DNA of 64,000 bases, from contig NZ_JOAJ01000003.1 of assembly GCF_000720425.1 (NCBI RefSeq), forward strand, positions 372,001-436,000, given 5' to 3'. Of the stretch, positions 8,691 through 17,485 are shown piece by piece; within the stretch, counting starts at the first letter, position 1, and every line of letters begins with the position of its first letter. Source of the stretch: Nocardia rhamnosiphila NBRC 108938. Its GTDB lineage: Bacteria > Actinomycetota > Actinomycetes > Mycobacteriales > Mycobacteriaceae. Below the pieces are notes generated by a model. That model had not been told where the DNA came from. It saw only the letters and a program-made list of their open reading frames with translations, and ran no database searches. A program made the translations under genes and the position numbers.

Positions 8691-9185
8691 TCAGGCCTCC
8701 TTGCCGTCGGCGGCGTCCGCCCCGCCCGGCGTCAAACTCGCGTGTCCCCCGCTGGATCCGTAACCGCCCGCCCCGCGCGCGGACTCGTCGAGCCGGTCCA
8801 CCGCCACGAACTCGACCAGCTCCACCCGCTGCACCAGCAGCTGCGCGATCCGGTCACCGCGGCGCAGTTCGATGGGAGTGCGCGGATCGTGGTTGATCAG
8901 GCACACCTTGATCTCACCCCGGTAGCCGGCGTCGATGGTCCCCGGCGTGTTCACCACGGATAGCCCGGCCTTGGCCGCCAGCCCGGAGCGGGGGTGGATC
9001 AGGCCCACGGTGCCCACCGGCAGCGCGACAGCGATACCGGTGCCGACCAGTACCCGCTCCCCCGGCTCCAGGACGACGTCCTCGGCGGTGCACAGATCCA
9101 CGCCCGCGTCGCCGTCGTGGGCGCGCGTCGGCATGGGGATCCCGGGGTCCAGCCGGAGCAGCGGTATCGGTGAGAGTGCGTTCAC
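8691..9185 (-). CDS. dut: deoxyuridine 5'-triphosphate nucleotidohydrolase
   Basis: Trimeric dUTPase that hydrolyses dUTP to dUMP and PPi, keeping uracil out of DNA and feeding dTMP synthesis. The 164 residues carry all five motifs: [13 protein letters not shown] (1), [11 protein letters not shown] (2), [16 protein letters not shown] (3), [12 protein letters not shown] (4) and the flexible arm [10 protein letters not shown] (5). The C-terminal extension after motif 5 is short and Gly/Ala-rich. First gene of the operon with DUF3710; equivalent to Rv2697c. Confidence 0.96.
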   Translation of the reverse strand: MNALSPIPLLRLDPGIPMPTRAHDGDAGVDLCTAEDVVLEPGERVLVGTGIAVALPVGTVGLIHPRSGLAAKAGLSVVNTPGTIDAGYRGEIKVCLINHDPRTPIELRRGDRIAQLLVQRVELVEFVAVDRLDESARGAGGYGSSGGHASLTPGGADAADGKEA

Positions 9186-9225
9186 GTCCGACCAGCCTAC
9201 GCGCAGGCCCGGCGCGGGTGTCGCT

Positions 9226-9231
9226 TAGTGT
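9226..9231 (+). promoter_or_regulatory. -10 element of leaderless DUF3093 gene
   Basis: TAGTGT matches TANNNT and ends 6 nt before the GTG start at 9238. Confidence 0.5.
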
Positions 9232-9237
9232 TGAGTC

Positions 9238-9753
9238 GTGTCCGACCAGCCTCGACCCACCGAAACCGAGCGCCCCGCGCGACCGGAACCGACCGCCTAT
9301 CGCGAACGCCTCTGGGTGCCGCTGTGGTGGTGGCCGGTGGGCTTCGCCCTCGCCGGTCTGCTCGCCGCGGAGATCCATATGGGAGCGCCCGGCCTGCGGG
9401 CCTGGCTGCCGTACGTCCTGTTGTTCCCGGTGCCCGTCTGGGTGCTGCTGTGGACGAGCCGGCATCGCCTCGAAGTCACCCCGGACGCGACGGGCACCCC
9501 CGAATTGCGGGTGGACCGGGCCCATCTGCCGATGTCGTTCGTCGCCCGGGCGACCGTGGTGCCCAGGAGCGCCAAGAGCGCGGCGTTGGGCCGTCAGCTC
9601 GATCCCGCGGCCTACGTCCAGCATCGGCCGTGGATCGGCACCATGGTCCTGCTCGTTCTCGACGACCCGGACGATCCGACACCCTACTGGCTGGTCAGCA
9701 CGCGCCGGCCCACAGCGGTCCTGGCCGCGCTCGGCCTGCCGAGCGCGGATTGA
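9238..9753 (+). CDS. DUF3093 membrane protein
   Basis: Protein of 171 residues with two hydrophobic helices close to the N-terminus (PLWWWPVGFALAGLLAAEI and WLPYVLLFPVPVWVLLW). A soluble C-terminal domain of about 100 residues ends in the conserved block YWLVSTRRPTAVLAAL. Corresponds to Rv2698 (DUF3093). GTG start at 9238; TAGTGT (9226-9231) ends 6 nt before it, so the message is probably leaderless. Divergent from dut. Function unknown. Confidence 0.82.
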   Translation: MSDQPRPTETERPARPEPTAYRERLWVPLWWWPVGFALAGLLAAEIHMGAPGLRAWLPYVLLFPVPVWVLLWTSRHRLEVTPDATGTPELRVDRAHLPMSFVARATVVPRSAKSAALGRQLDPAAYVQHRPWIGTMVLLVLDDPDDPTPYWLVSTRRPTAVLAALGLPSAD

Positions 9754-9766
9754 CCTCACGCTCCGC

Positions 9767-10069
9767 TCAGGCCGCGCAATCCATGCAGATCATCTGACCG
9801 CCTGCCTCACTGGCGAGGCGGCTGCGGTGATGTACCAGGAAACAGCTCGAGCAGGTGAACTCGTCGGCCTGTTTCGGAATCACCCGAACCGTCAGCACTT
9901 CCTCGGACAAGTCCGCGCCGGGGAGCTCGAACGACTCCGCGGTATCGGATTCGTCGACATCCACGACGGCGGACTGGGCCTCGTTGCGACGAGCCTTCAG
10001 CTCCTCCAGCGAATCCTCCGACACATCGTCGGACTCGGTACGCCTCGGTGCGTCATAGTCGGTTGCCAT
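9767..10069 (-). CDS. DUF4193 zinc-ribbon-like protein
   Basis: Small acidic protein of 100 residues. The C-terminal half carries two Cys pairs (CSSCFLVHHRSR and MICMDC) able to bind one zinc ion. The N-terminal half is rich in Asp/Glu and Ser. It matches the DUF4193 family (Rv2699c), which is highly conserved in actinobacteria. A purine-rich SD (GAGGGGA) precedes the ATG. Function unknown; it could be an RNA-polymerase- or ribosome-associated protein, but nothing in the sequence proves that. Confidence 0.85.
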   Translation of the reverse strand: MATDYDAPRRTESDDVSEDSLEELKARRNEAQSAVVDVDESDTAESFELPGADLSEEVLTVRVIPKQADEFTCSSCFLVHHRSRLASEAGGQMICMDCAA

Positions 10070-10460
10070 GTCGTCTTCCCCTCGTCCTTACTCCGTATAT
10101 CCGGATCGGCGCACGCCGTCTCTCGACCGCGCCCGCCGCCCCGCCGGTGGTGCACTTCACACCCGCACCGGTCCTCTATCAGCGCGAATCCAAAGGACTC
10201 ACCTCCGATAGCGTCCGGACAACGCATGAGTTGCCCTGCTTGTTCCCGCGACCGAACGCCGATTTACTCATGGATATTTCGGTCTGGGCGGCCAGACAAT
10301 AGCGGACGGTGCGGAAAATGTCGCAATCGAAACCCGGCCGTGTCGAAACCGCTGGGCAATCGATATGCCGCCCCGAGCGAGCCGTGACCGGCCCCGGTAA
10401 CGCGCCCGGAGCGGCCTGGGTAATGCGCGGCACGCGGGCCGGGGTACGTACAGTATCGAC
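10070..10460. other. intergenic region without recognisable gene
   Basis: About 390 bases between the divergent DUF4193 and cei genes. No frame shows coding bias or a recognisable product. The GC content falls in the middle part (about 10180-10350). It must hold both promoters; the cei -10 (TACAGT, 10449-10454) is at its right end. Confidence 0.5.
10449..10454 (+). promoter_or_regulatory. -10 element of leaderless cei
   Basis: TACAGT fits TANNNT and ends 6 nt before the GTG at 10461. Confidence 0.5.
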
Positions 10461-11141
10461 GTGGTTTCACTGATCACCGAAGGCAGACCGACGGATACAA
10501 AAGGCCGTCCCTACCCGCGTCGACGGCCGCGCCCCTGGCTGATACTCGTGGTCGTTCTCATGGTTGTTTGCGCAGGTCTGTGGATCAAGGCACTGACCAC
10601 CAACGACGACGACCACACGCCGATGGCATGCAATTCGCCGACCCCGGCCACCGACCCCAAGGCCGCGCCGCAGCCGCTGCCCGGCCAGCGGGTCGGGGCG
10701 AGCCGCCTCGAGGATGTGGAACCCGCACCGACCGCGGGTACCCAGGTTCGCGTCCTCAACGCCAACGGACAGCGCGGCCAGGCCGCGCATGTCGCGGCCC
10801 AGCTCGGTGATCTGGGGTTCGGCAGCCCGCCCGGGGATCCTTACGGTAACGATCCGATATACGCCAACGGTGACCTGGAATGCACCGGCCAGATCCGGTT
10901 CGGTGAGAACGGCCGGACGGTCGCGGCCGCGGTACAGCTGGCCGTCCCGTGCGCCGAACTCGTCGAGGACAAACGCTCCGACAAATCCGTCGACCTGGTG
11001 CTCGGCTCGCTGTTCGGCGGCGACCTGCAGCCCAACAACGACGCCGAAGAAGTGCTGCGGTCGCTGAAGAACCCGGTGAGCGGGGAGAGCCCGGCGATCG
11101 ACCCGGATATGCTCGCGGCCGCCCGGACCGCCCGCTGCTGA
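10461..11141 (+). CDS. cei: envelope integrity protein Cei, LytR_C domain
   Basis: Membrane-anchored extracytoplasmic protein of 226 residues. One signal-anchor helix (LILVVVLMVVCAGLWI, about residues 26-42) follows a basic N-terminus. A short Pro-rich linker leads to the LytR C-terminal domain (TQVRVLNANGQRGQAAHVAAQLGDLGF). The remainder carries Cys residues that could form disulphides outside the cell. Equivalent to Rv2700 (Cei), reported to be needed for envelope integrity and virulence in M. tuberculosis. GTG start at 10461 with a close -10 box. Converges on suhB. Confidence 0.86.
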   Translation: MVSLITEGRPTDTKGRPYPRRRPRPWLILVVVLMVVCAGLWIKALTTNDDDHTPMACNSPTPATDPKAAPQPLPGQRVGASRLEDVEPAPTAGTQVRVLNANGQRGQAAHVAAQLGDLGFGSPPGDPYGNDPIYANGDLECTGQIRFGENGRTVAAAVQLAVPCAELVEDKRSDKSVDLVLGSLFGGDLQPNNDAEEVLRSLKNPVSGESPAIDPDMLAAARTARC

Positions 11142-11162
11142 CCGCGGGCGCCCGGGCCGGGG

Positions 11163-12074
11163 TCAGGCCTCCGGAATCGGCGCGGCGACGCCCAGGCGAT
11201 CGAGCAGCGCGAACAGTTCGTCGGCGATACCGGGCGCCGCGGCCACCACGAGTGCCCCCGCGGCGCCGGTCGTCGGCATCGGGGGCAGCCGCAGCACCGC
11301 ACCGGCCTCGGCCGCGATCAGCGCGCCGGCCGCCCAGTCCCACGGATTCAGTCCGTGCTCGTAGTGCGCGTCCACCCGTCCCTCGGCAACCATGCACAGA
11401 TCCAGCGCGGCCGCGCCGATCCGGCGGATATCACGCACATGCGGCAGCAACTCGGCGACGCCGGCCGCCTGCCGGGTCCGCCGGGGGACCCCGTAGGCGA
11501 AGCCGGTCGCGACCAGCGCCAGCCGCGCGGAGCGCACCGGGTTGCACCGCAGCGGTGTATCGCGGCCGTCCGGGCCGATCCGTAGCGCCCCGAGGCCGGT
11601 GGCCGCGGTGTAGACCGTCGACGCCGCGACATCGGCGACCGCCCCCGCGACCGGTCGGCCGCCGCGCACCGCGGCCACCGAGACCGCGTACGCCGGGATC
11701 CCGTAGAGGAAGTTCACGGTGCCGTCGATCGGGTCGACCACCCACACCACTTCGTCTTCTGCCGCCGCGGCGAGATCGCCGCCGCCCTCTTCGCCGAGAA
11801 TGTGGTCGCCGGGTCGCAGCCGGGCCAGTTCGTCACGGATGAGCTGTTCGGTCTCGGTATCGACGACGGTCACCGGATCGGTCGGGGTGCTCTTGGTCCG
11901 CACCGCGGCCTCGGCCGAGGCCGCGGAGGCGAAGACTTCGCGACGGCGGACCCGGGCATGCGCGGCGGCGATACCGGCCAGATGGGCCGCGATCCGGCGC
12001 AGCACGGTGGCATCGGCGGGGGCGGGTTCGGTGGCAGCGGTGAGAGACCAAATCGATTCCGGCACGTCTTCCAT
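11163..12074 (-). CDS. suhB: inositol-1-monophosphatase family protein SuhB
   Basis: Mg2+-dependent phosphatase of 303 residues that dephosphorylates myo-inositol 1-phosphate, supplying inositol for phosphatidylinositol, mannosides and mycothiol. Metal-site motifs are complete: the Glu in GEEGGGD, then WVVDPIDGTVNFLYG, then the C-terminal NPWDWAAGALIAAEAG. The ATG at 12074 gives normal family length; the frame continues to 12608 but the extension is arginine-rich. Equivalent to Rv2701c. Divergent from ppgK, with about 200 bp between starts. Confidence 0.92.
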   Translation of the reverse strand: MEDVPESIWSLTAATEPAPADATVLRRIAAHLAGIAAAHARVRRREVFASAASAEAAVRTKSTPTDPVTVVDTETEQLIRDELARLRPGDHILGEEGGGDLAAAAEDEVVWVVDPIDGTVNFLYGIPAYAVSVAAVRGGRPVAGAVADVAASTVYTAATGLGALRIGPDGRDTPLRCNPVRSARLALVATGFAYGVPRRTRQAAGVAELLPHVRDIRRIGAAALDLCMVAEGRVDAHYEHGLNPWDWAAGALIAAEAGAVLRLPPMPTTGAAGALVVAAAPGIADELFALLDRLGVAAPIPEA

Positions 12075-12282
12075 CGGAGCACAGATCCTGCGATGAGGTC
12101 GTCCGGGCACGCACATTACCCTTGTCGTGCACACCACACCGGCGGAGCGCGGCCGCGGAGGAGGCAGCGCGACGCGGGTGGCCCGACGACGCCGTCCGGA
12201 TCTCCTCGCGCGCGGCCGGGCCCGCCCGGAAACCGGTGCGACGCACCACGACAGCAGCCAGCACAGGGAACGAGGAACCCGC

Positions 12283-13041
12283 ATGTCCGTTGGACGGCAC
12301 GCGTTCGGTATCGATATCGGCGGTAGCGGCGTCAAGGGCGCCGCGGTCGATCTGGACACCGGGGAGCTCGTGCACGAGCGCATCAAGATCGCGACCCCGC
12401 ATCCGTCCACCCCGGACGCGGTCGCGGCCGCCGTGGCCAAGTTGATCGAGACCGCGGGCTGGGACGGACCGGTGGGTCTCACCCTGCCGTGCGTGGTCCT
12501 CGACGGTGTCGCGTACACCGCCGCCAATGTCGACAGATCCTGGATCGGCACCGACGCCCGGGCGCTGTTCGCGACGGCACTCGGCGGTCGCGAGGTGACC
12601 GTGCTCAACGATGCCGACGCCGCAGGACTCGCCGAGGACCGCTACGGCGCCGCCCGCGATATCCACGGGCTCGTACTCCTGCTCACATTCGGTACCGGAA
12701 TCGGTTCCGCGTTGCTCAACAACGGGGCCCTCGTTCCGAACACCGAACTCGGGCATCTCGAGATCGGCGGCATGGAAACCGAGCACCGGGCCGCCGCCTC
12801 GGTCAAGGAGAGGGAGAACCTCGACTATCCCGAGTGGGCGGCGCGGGTCAGCACCGTACTGAGTGGCCTGGAGGACCTTTTCTGGCCGACGGTGATCGTG
12901 GCCGGTGGCGGGATCAGCCGCGACGCCGACCAGTGGATTCCACTGCTGACCAATCGCACCCGCGTGGTTCCGGCGAACTTGAAGAACACAGCGGGTATCG
13001 TCGGCGCGGCCATGGCCGTCGATGCCGGAATCACCCCCTGA
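12283..13041 (+). CDS. ppgK: polyphosphate glucokinase
   Basis: ROK-type kinase of 252 residues that phosphorylates glucose with polyphosphate or ATP. The phosphate-binding loop is [12 protein letters not shown] (residues 9-20). Further family features are [10 protein letters not shown], the adenosine loop [11 protein letters not shown] and [11 protein letters not shown]; the ROK zinc-finger cysteines are absent, as in known PpgK. The ATG at 12283 has GAACGAGGA just upstream, so the 52-codon extension back to 12127 is rejected. It lies upstream of sigA in the same order as Rv2702-Rv2703. Confidence 0.93.
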   Translation: MSVGRHAFGIDIGGSGVKGAAVDLDTGELVHERIKIATPHPSTPDAVAAAVAKLIETAGWDGPVGLTLPCVVLDGVAYTAANVDRSWIGTDARALFATALGGREVTVLNDADAAGLAEDRYGAARDIHGLVLLLTFGTGIGSALLNNGALVPNTELGHLEIGGMETEHRAAASVKERENLDYPEWAARVSTVLSGLEDLFWPTVIVAGGGISRDADQWIPLLTNRTRVVPANLKNTAGIVGAAMAVDAGITP

Positions 13042-13082
13042 GGATGTCCACGGCACGGGCCAGTGCACACTGGTCGGATCGT

Positions 13083-13088
13083 TACAAT
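13083..13088 (+). promoter_or_regulatory. candidate -10 element of sigA
   Basis: TACAAT is a near-consensus -10 box in the 168-bp gap before sigA, about 120 nt upstream of its GTG. A second -10-like element (TACTCT, near 13168) lies closer. No clear -35 is visible. Confidence 0.45.
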
Positions 13089-13209
13089 GGAAGCACCCGG
13101 CGGTGAGCCGGACCCCCGACCGGCGTTTTAGCCGGTAAACCCGACAGACCGCTCCGCCGGAATACTACTCTGGCGTGACGCCGCACGAGACCGTCACGAA
13201 AGGGCGTAC

Positions 13210-14592
13210 GTGGTAGCCACGAATACCCGTCAGACAGCCGAATCGGCCGACGCCGAGGCCACGGAAGTTCCCGCGGCACGCCCGGCCCGGAAGGCCGTGG
13301 CCAAGAAGGCCCCGGCGAAGAAGGCCGCTGCCAAGAAGGCTCCGGCCAAGAAGGCCGCTGCCAAGAAGGGAGCCGCCAAGAAGGCCCCGGCCAAGAAGGC
13401 GGGGAGCGCGGGCGCCCCGGGCTCGGGCGAGGAACAGCTCGACGACGATTCGCTGGATGTAGCGGATCTCGGCGACCTGGAGGTCTCCGAGGACGATCTC
13501 GCGGAGGAGGGCGACGACCTGGTCGTCGAGGCCGTCGAGGAGGAAGCCGAGGCCGAGCCGGCCGACGGTACGTCCGAGCCCACCGCGGCGGACAAGGCCT
13601 CCGGCGATTTCGTCTGGGACGAGGAGGAGTCCGAAGCGCTGCGCCAGGCGCGCAAGGACGCCGAGCTGACCGCGTCCGCGGATTCGGTGCGGGCCTACCT
13701 CAAGCAGATCGGTAAGGTCGCGCTGCTCAATGCCGAGGAGGAGGTCGAACTCGCCAAGCGGATCGAGGCCGGGCTCTACGCGGCGGAGAAGATGCGCGAG
13801 TTCACCGAGGCCGGGGACAAGCTTCCCGTGGCCACCCGCCGTGATTTCAACTGGATCATCCGCGACGGCAACCGTGCCAAGAACCACCTGCTCGAAGCGA
13901 ACCTGCGTCTGGTGGTGTCGCTGGCCAAGCGCTACACCGGCCGCGGGATGGCGTTCCTGGATCTCATCCAGGAGGGCAACCTCGGCCTGATCCGCGCGGT
14001 CGAGAAGTTCGACTACACCAAGGGCTACAAGTTCTCCACCTACGCCACCTGGTGGATCCGGCAGGCGATCACCCGCGCCATGGCCGATCAGGCCCGCACC
14101 ATCCGTATCCCGGTGCATATGGTGGAGGTCATCAACAAGCTCGGACGTATCCAGCGTGAGCTGCTCCAGGACCTGGGCCGCGAGCCCACCCCCGAGGAGC
14201 TGGCCAAGGAAATGGACATCACCCCGGAGAAGGTGCTGGAGATCCAGCAGTACGCCCGGGAGCCCATTTCGCTGGATCAGACCATCGGCGACGAGGGCGA
14301 CAGCCAGCTCGGTGATTTCATCGAGGACTCTGAGGCCGTGGTCGCGGTGGACGCGGTCAGCTTCACCCTGCTGCAGGATCAGCTGCAGTCGGTGCTGGAG
14401 ACGCTGTCCGAACGTGAGGCGGGCGTGGTCCGGCTGCGGTTCGGCCTGACCGACGGCCAGCCGCGCACCCTGGACGAGATCGGTCAGGTCTACGGGGTGA
14501 CCCGCGAACGGATCCGGCAGATCGAATCCAAGACCATGAGCAAGCTCCGGCACCCCAGCCGGTCGCAGGTCCTGCGCGACTACCTGGACTGA
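13210..14592 (+). CDS. sigA: principal sigma factor SigA (RpoD/HrdB)
   Basis: Primary sigma-70 factor of 460 residues. Regions 1.2-2.4 run from [15 protein letters not shown] to the core- and -10-binding stretch [17 protein letters not shown]. Region 3 follows, then region 4 with [12 protein letters not shown] and the -35 reader [23 protein letters not shown]. Residues 28-64 form a Lys/Ala/Pro repeat ([10 protein letters not shown] type) like histone-like tails, followed by an acidic stretch (74-118); both replace a classical region 1.1. GTG start at 13210. Ends in a strong nested hairpin. Equivalent to Rv2703. Confidence 0.97.
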   Translation: MVATNTRQTAESADAEATEVPAARPARKAVAKKAPAKKAAAKKAPAKKAAAKKGAAKKAPAKKAGSAGAPGSGEEQLDDDSLDVADLGDLEVSEDDLAEEGDDLVVEAVEEEAEAEPADGTSEPTAADKASGDFVWDEEESEALRQARKDAELTASADSVRAYLKQIGKVALLNAEEEVELAKRIEAGLYAAEKMREFTEAGDKLPVATRRDFNWIIRDGNRAKNHLLEANLRLVVSLAKRYTGRGMAFLDLIQEGNLGLIRAVEKFDYTKGYKFSTYATWWIRQAITRAMADQARTIRIPVHMVEVINKLGRIQRELLQDLGREPTPEELAKEMDITPEKVLEIQQYAREPISLDQTIGDEGDSQLGDFIEDSEAVVAVDAVSFTLLQDQLQSVLETLSEREAGVVRLRFGLTDGQPRTLDEIGQVYGVTRERIRQIESKTMSKLRHPSRSQVLRDYLD

Positions 14593-14608
14593 GTCCCGGC
14601 AGCAGCAC

Positions 14609-14671
14609 GCGCAACGGCCCCTGAACACCTGTGGAACCACCGGTTCCCGCCGTGTTCAGGGGTCGTTGCGC
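14609..14671. terminator. nested bidirectional terminator after sigA
   Basis: A 20-bp outer stem (14609-14628 with 14652-14671, one G-U pair) encloses an inner 6-bp hairpin (GGAACC acc GGTTCC). It lies between the convergent ends of sigA and eutC and can act on both strands. Confidence 0.75.
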
Positions 14672-14673
14672 GA

Positions 14674-15489
14674 CTACCCCGCTTCGCCGCCGGATAACCG
14701 GCCGGACGGCCCCGGCGGGATCGCGTCCCGGGACGTGTCCTTCAGCGTCACACCGGAGCGATCGAGCCGGCGGGCCCCGGCCACCAGGGCGGCGACGACC
14801 TCCGCCGCCCGGCGGTATCCCGTTCCCTCGGGCGGATGGATATTCGATACGCAATTACGGTCGGCGTCGGTGCGGCCGGGCCGTGGCCGGTGGGTCAGGT
14901 AGACGCCGAGGCTGTCGGCCACCGAGAGGCCGGGACGTTCACCGATCAGCACCAGGACGGTCGTCACCCCCAGAGCGGCACCGATATGGTCGCCCAGCGC
15001 CACCCGGGCCTGCGTTGCCACCACCGGCGGCGCGATCGACCAGTGCGGGCGCAACACCTCCAGCAACGCCGCGACAGTGGGCGGCCCGTGGGTGATGAGC
15101 GCCCGGGCGGACAATCCGTCGGCGAGTACCAGGCCGATATCGGCGCCCGAGTGCGCGAGCCGCGCCGGCCCACCCTCGTCCGGGTCGACGGCCGGCAGCC
15201 GGCCGAGGTCGGGGCGGCGCAGATATTCGGCCCGGTCCCGGGCCCGGCTGCGGATATGGACCGGCGCGCCCACGTCCAGTTCGGCGAGCCGCGCGCACAG
15301 CGCCGGCACCTCGAGCGGGATATGTACCGCATCGCGGGCGGCGGCGTGCGCCGCGGCGAATTCCAGGACGCGCCGGGTGGGTAGCGCGTCACCGGCCCGG
15401 CCCAAACCGATCCGCGCCTGGGTGAACGACCGCAATCCGGTCCAGAACGCCTGGGAATCCGCAGGCGCCCTTTCCTCGTCGGTCGTCAT
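14674..15489 (-). CDS. eutC: ethanolamine ammonia-lyase small subunit
   Basis: Light subunit (271 residues) of adenosylcobalamin-dependent ethanolamine ammonia-lyase, which turns ethanolamine into acetaldehyde and ammonia. The cobalamin-binding C-terminal half is well conserved: GDHIGAALGV, then IGERPGLSVADSLGVYLT, then DADRNCVSNIHPPEG. The ATG at 15489 overlaps the eutB stop by 4 bp (ATGA), so the two subunits are translationally coupled. It ends just past the sigA terminator. The pair is not at this place in M. tuberculosis, marking an insertion after sigA. Confidence 0.94.
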   Translation of the reverse strand: MTTDEERAPADSQAFWTGLRSFTQARIGLGRAGDALPTRRVLEFAAAHAAARDAVHIPLEVPALCARLAELDVGAPVHIRSRARDRAEYLRRPDLGRLPAVDPDEGGPARLAHSGADIGLVLADGLSARALITHGPPTVAALLEVLRPHWSIAPPVVATQARVALGDHIGAALGVTTVLVLIGERPGLSVADSLGVYLTHRPRPGRTDADRNCVSNIHPPEGTGYRRAAEVVAALVAGARRLDRSGVTLKDTSRDAIPPGPSGRLSGGEAG

Positions 15490-16907
15490 CGGCCCCCTGT
15501 CAGCGCGCGCAACGGGGACGCGGCCGGCGCCACCGGCAGCACCCGGCCCGTCTCGTCCAGCATCCCGAGCCGGTCCAGCCACTGCGCGAACTCCGGGGCG
15601 GGGCGCAGTCCCAGCACCCGGCGGGCGTAGAGCGCGTCGTGGAAGCTCAGGCTCTGGTACCCGAGCATCACGTCGTCGGCGCCGGGAACCGCGATGACGA
15701 AGGCACAACCGGCAGCGCCGAGCAGGGTGAGCAGCGTGTCCATATCGTCCTGGTCGGCTTCGGCGTGATTGGTGTAGCAGACGTCCACGCCCATCGGCAG
15801 GCCGAGCAATTTGCCGCAGAAATGATCCTCGAGGCCCGCCCGCGCGATCTGTTTGCCGTCGTAGAGGTACTCCGGGCCGATGAACCCGACCACCGTGTTC
15901 ACCAGCAGCGGCCGCAGCTCCCGGGCCACACCGTAGGCGCGCGCCTCGAGGGTCTGCTGGTCCACCGGCCTGCCGCCCGTTCCCCGGTGCGCATCGGCCG
16001 AGAGCGCCGACCCCTGGCCGGTCTCCAGATACATCACATTGCCGCCGACGGTGCCGCGCCGCAGCGACCGCCCGGCGTCGTTCGCTTCCCGCAACAGCGC
16101 CAGGTTCACACCGAACGCCGCATTGGCGGCCTCCGTCCCGGCGACCGACTGGAAGACCAGGTCGACCGGCGCCCCGGCCGAGATCAGCCCGAGCGTGGTG
16201 GTGACATGGGCGAGCACGCACGACTGCGCCGGAATATCGAAGCGGGTGCGGATATCGTCGAGCAGGGTGAGCAGGTCCGCCGCGGCCCGCGGGGAGTCGG
16301 TGGCCGGGTTGACGCCGATGACGGCGTCACCACAGCCCAGCAGCAGGCCGTCCAGGACGGCGGCGGCGATCCCGTCACGGTCGTCGGTGGGATGGTTGGG
16401 CTGCAACCGGGTGGCCAGGGTGCCGGGCGCCCCGATGGTGGTCCGGAACGCCGAACTCACCCGGGCCGCGTGCGCGACGGCGATGAGGTCCTGATTGCGC
16501 ATGATCTTGCTGACCGCGGCGGCCATCTCCGGGGTCAGGCCGGGCGCGAGAGCGCGCAGGGTGGCGGCCGGATCGGCGGTTCCCTCGCCGGCCGCGACCG
16601 CGAGCAAGCGGTCCCGGAGCCCGCCGACCGTGAGCGCGGCGACCGGACCGAACGCGGCGCGATCGTGGGTGTCCAGGATCAGCCGGGTCACCTCGTCGGT
16701 TTCGTAGGGAACCACCGGCTGCTCGAGGAACTCGGTGAGCGGGATATCGGCGAGCACCCATTGCGCGGCCGCTCGCTCGGCATCGGTGTCCGCCGCACAT
16801 CCGGCCAGTTCGTCGCCGCTGCGCCGGGGCGTGGCCTTGGCGAGCACGTCCACGAGGCCGTCGAAGCGATAGTTCGTGCCGCCGAGGTGCTGGGTGTAGA
16901 CCGTCAT
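15486..16907 (-). CDS. eutB: ethanolamine ammonia-lyase large subunit
   Basis: Catalytic TIM-barrel subunit of 473 residues, close to the usual 450-470. Recognisable blocks include KIMRNQDLIAVA, LQPNHPTDDRDG, VMYLETGQGSALSADAH (active-site Glu), and the stretch FIGPEYLYDGKQIARAGLEDHFCGKLLG. Upstream frame to 17303 is not coding-like, and MTVYTQHLGG is a typical family start. No eutH or other permease, microcompartment shell gene or acetaldehyde dehydrogenase is next to it, so uptake and aldehyde disposal must be elsewhere. I saw no cobalamin riboswitch in the 5' region. Confidence 0.95.
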   Translation of the reverse strand: MTVYTQHLGGTNYRFDGLVDVLAKATPRRSGDELAGCAADTDAERAAAQWVLADIPLTEFLEQPVVPYETDEVTRLILDTHDRAAFGPVAALTVGGLRDRLLAVAAGEGTADPAATLRALAPGLTPEMAAAVSKIMRNQDLIAVAHAARVSSAFRTTIGAPGTLATRLQPNHPTDDRDGIAAAVLDGLLLGCGDAVIGVNPATDSPRAAADLLTLLDDIRTRFDIPAQSCVLAHVTTTLGLISAGAPVDLVFQSVAGTEAANAAFGVNLALLREANDAGRSLRRGTVGGNVMYLETGQGSALSADAHRGTGGRPVDQQTLEARAYGVARELRPLLVNTVVGFIGPEYLYDGKQIARAGLEDHFCGKLLGLPMGVDVCYTNHAEADQDDMDTLLTLLGAAGCAFVIAVPGADDVMLGYQSLSFHDALYARRVLGLRPAPEFAQWLDRLGMLDETGRVLPVAPAASPLRALTGGR

Positions 16908-17485
16908 CCGGTTCCCGTCCGTCCGGGCCGCTGCACTCGCCCGGCCGGTGGACGGTGTCCTACCGGACCGGTCGGTGGGCGGCCGACATACACGGTGCCC
17001 CCGCAGATTACCGCCCTGGCGGGTTCCGCGCCCGGACGCCGGGAACCTCGCGCGACCACGGCCCGGCCGAGACAGCACCGGAGGTGAACGGACGGCTTCC
17101 CGGAGAAGATCCCGACCGCGTCGGACATACCCCCGGGCCCTCAGGATCCGGAATGCTCGCCGATCCCCGAGTAGCCGTTGCCGACCCGGAGTCCGGCGAG
17201 TGGCCGGGGCAGCGCGGCGACCAGGGTGCCCGGATGGCCTCCACCGTGGCCGCCGACCCGACGCCACCGCCGCCGTGTCCGGTCGCGCCCCGGCCCCCGG
17301 CACAGATCACCACCCGCACCACCGGCACCGCGCACGCCGCCGGTCGCGACCGGGTGGTGCGCACCGGAGAACAGCGGCAGAGCCGTGTGCCGGGGGGATC
17401 TCACTCGCCGGGTCCGCAGTTCGTACCGGCACCGCTCATCACTTCGGTGGATCCGAGCCGCGGACCGGTGTGCTGAGATGAACGC
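16908..17485. other. intergenic region between eutB and the sensor kinase
   Basis: About 580 bases between two divergent genes, long for this chromosome. Several frames are open on both strands. The best (+, 17153-17476) has fairly high third-position GC but gives a Pro/Thr-rich sequence without a family. It could be a decayed gene; I do not call one. No B12 box and no clear promoter element was found. Confidence 0.4.

Noticed and set aside
16908..17200. Cobalamin riboswitch upstream of eutB
   Set aside because: No B12 box (GCCACTG-like) or matching helices could be found on the minus strand.
17153..17476. Possible small gene before the sensor kinase
   Set aside because: Third-position GC is fairly high but the product is Pro/Thr-rich, without a ribosome-binding site or family; kept only as an intergenic note.
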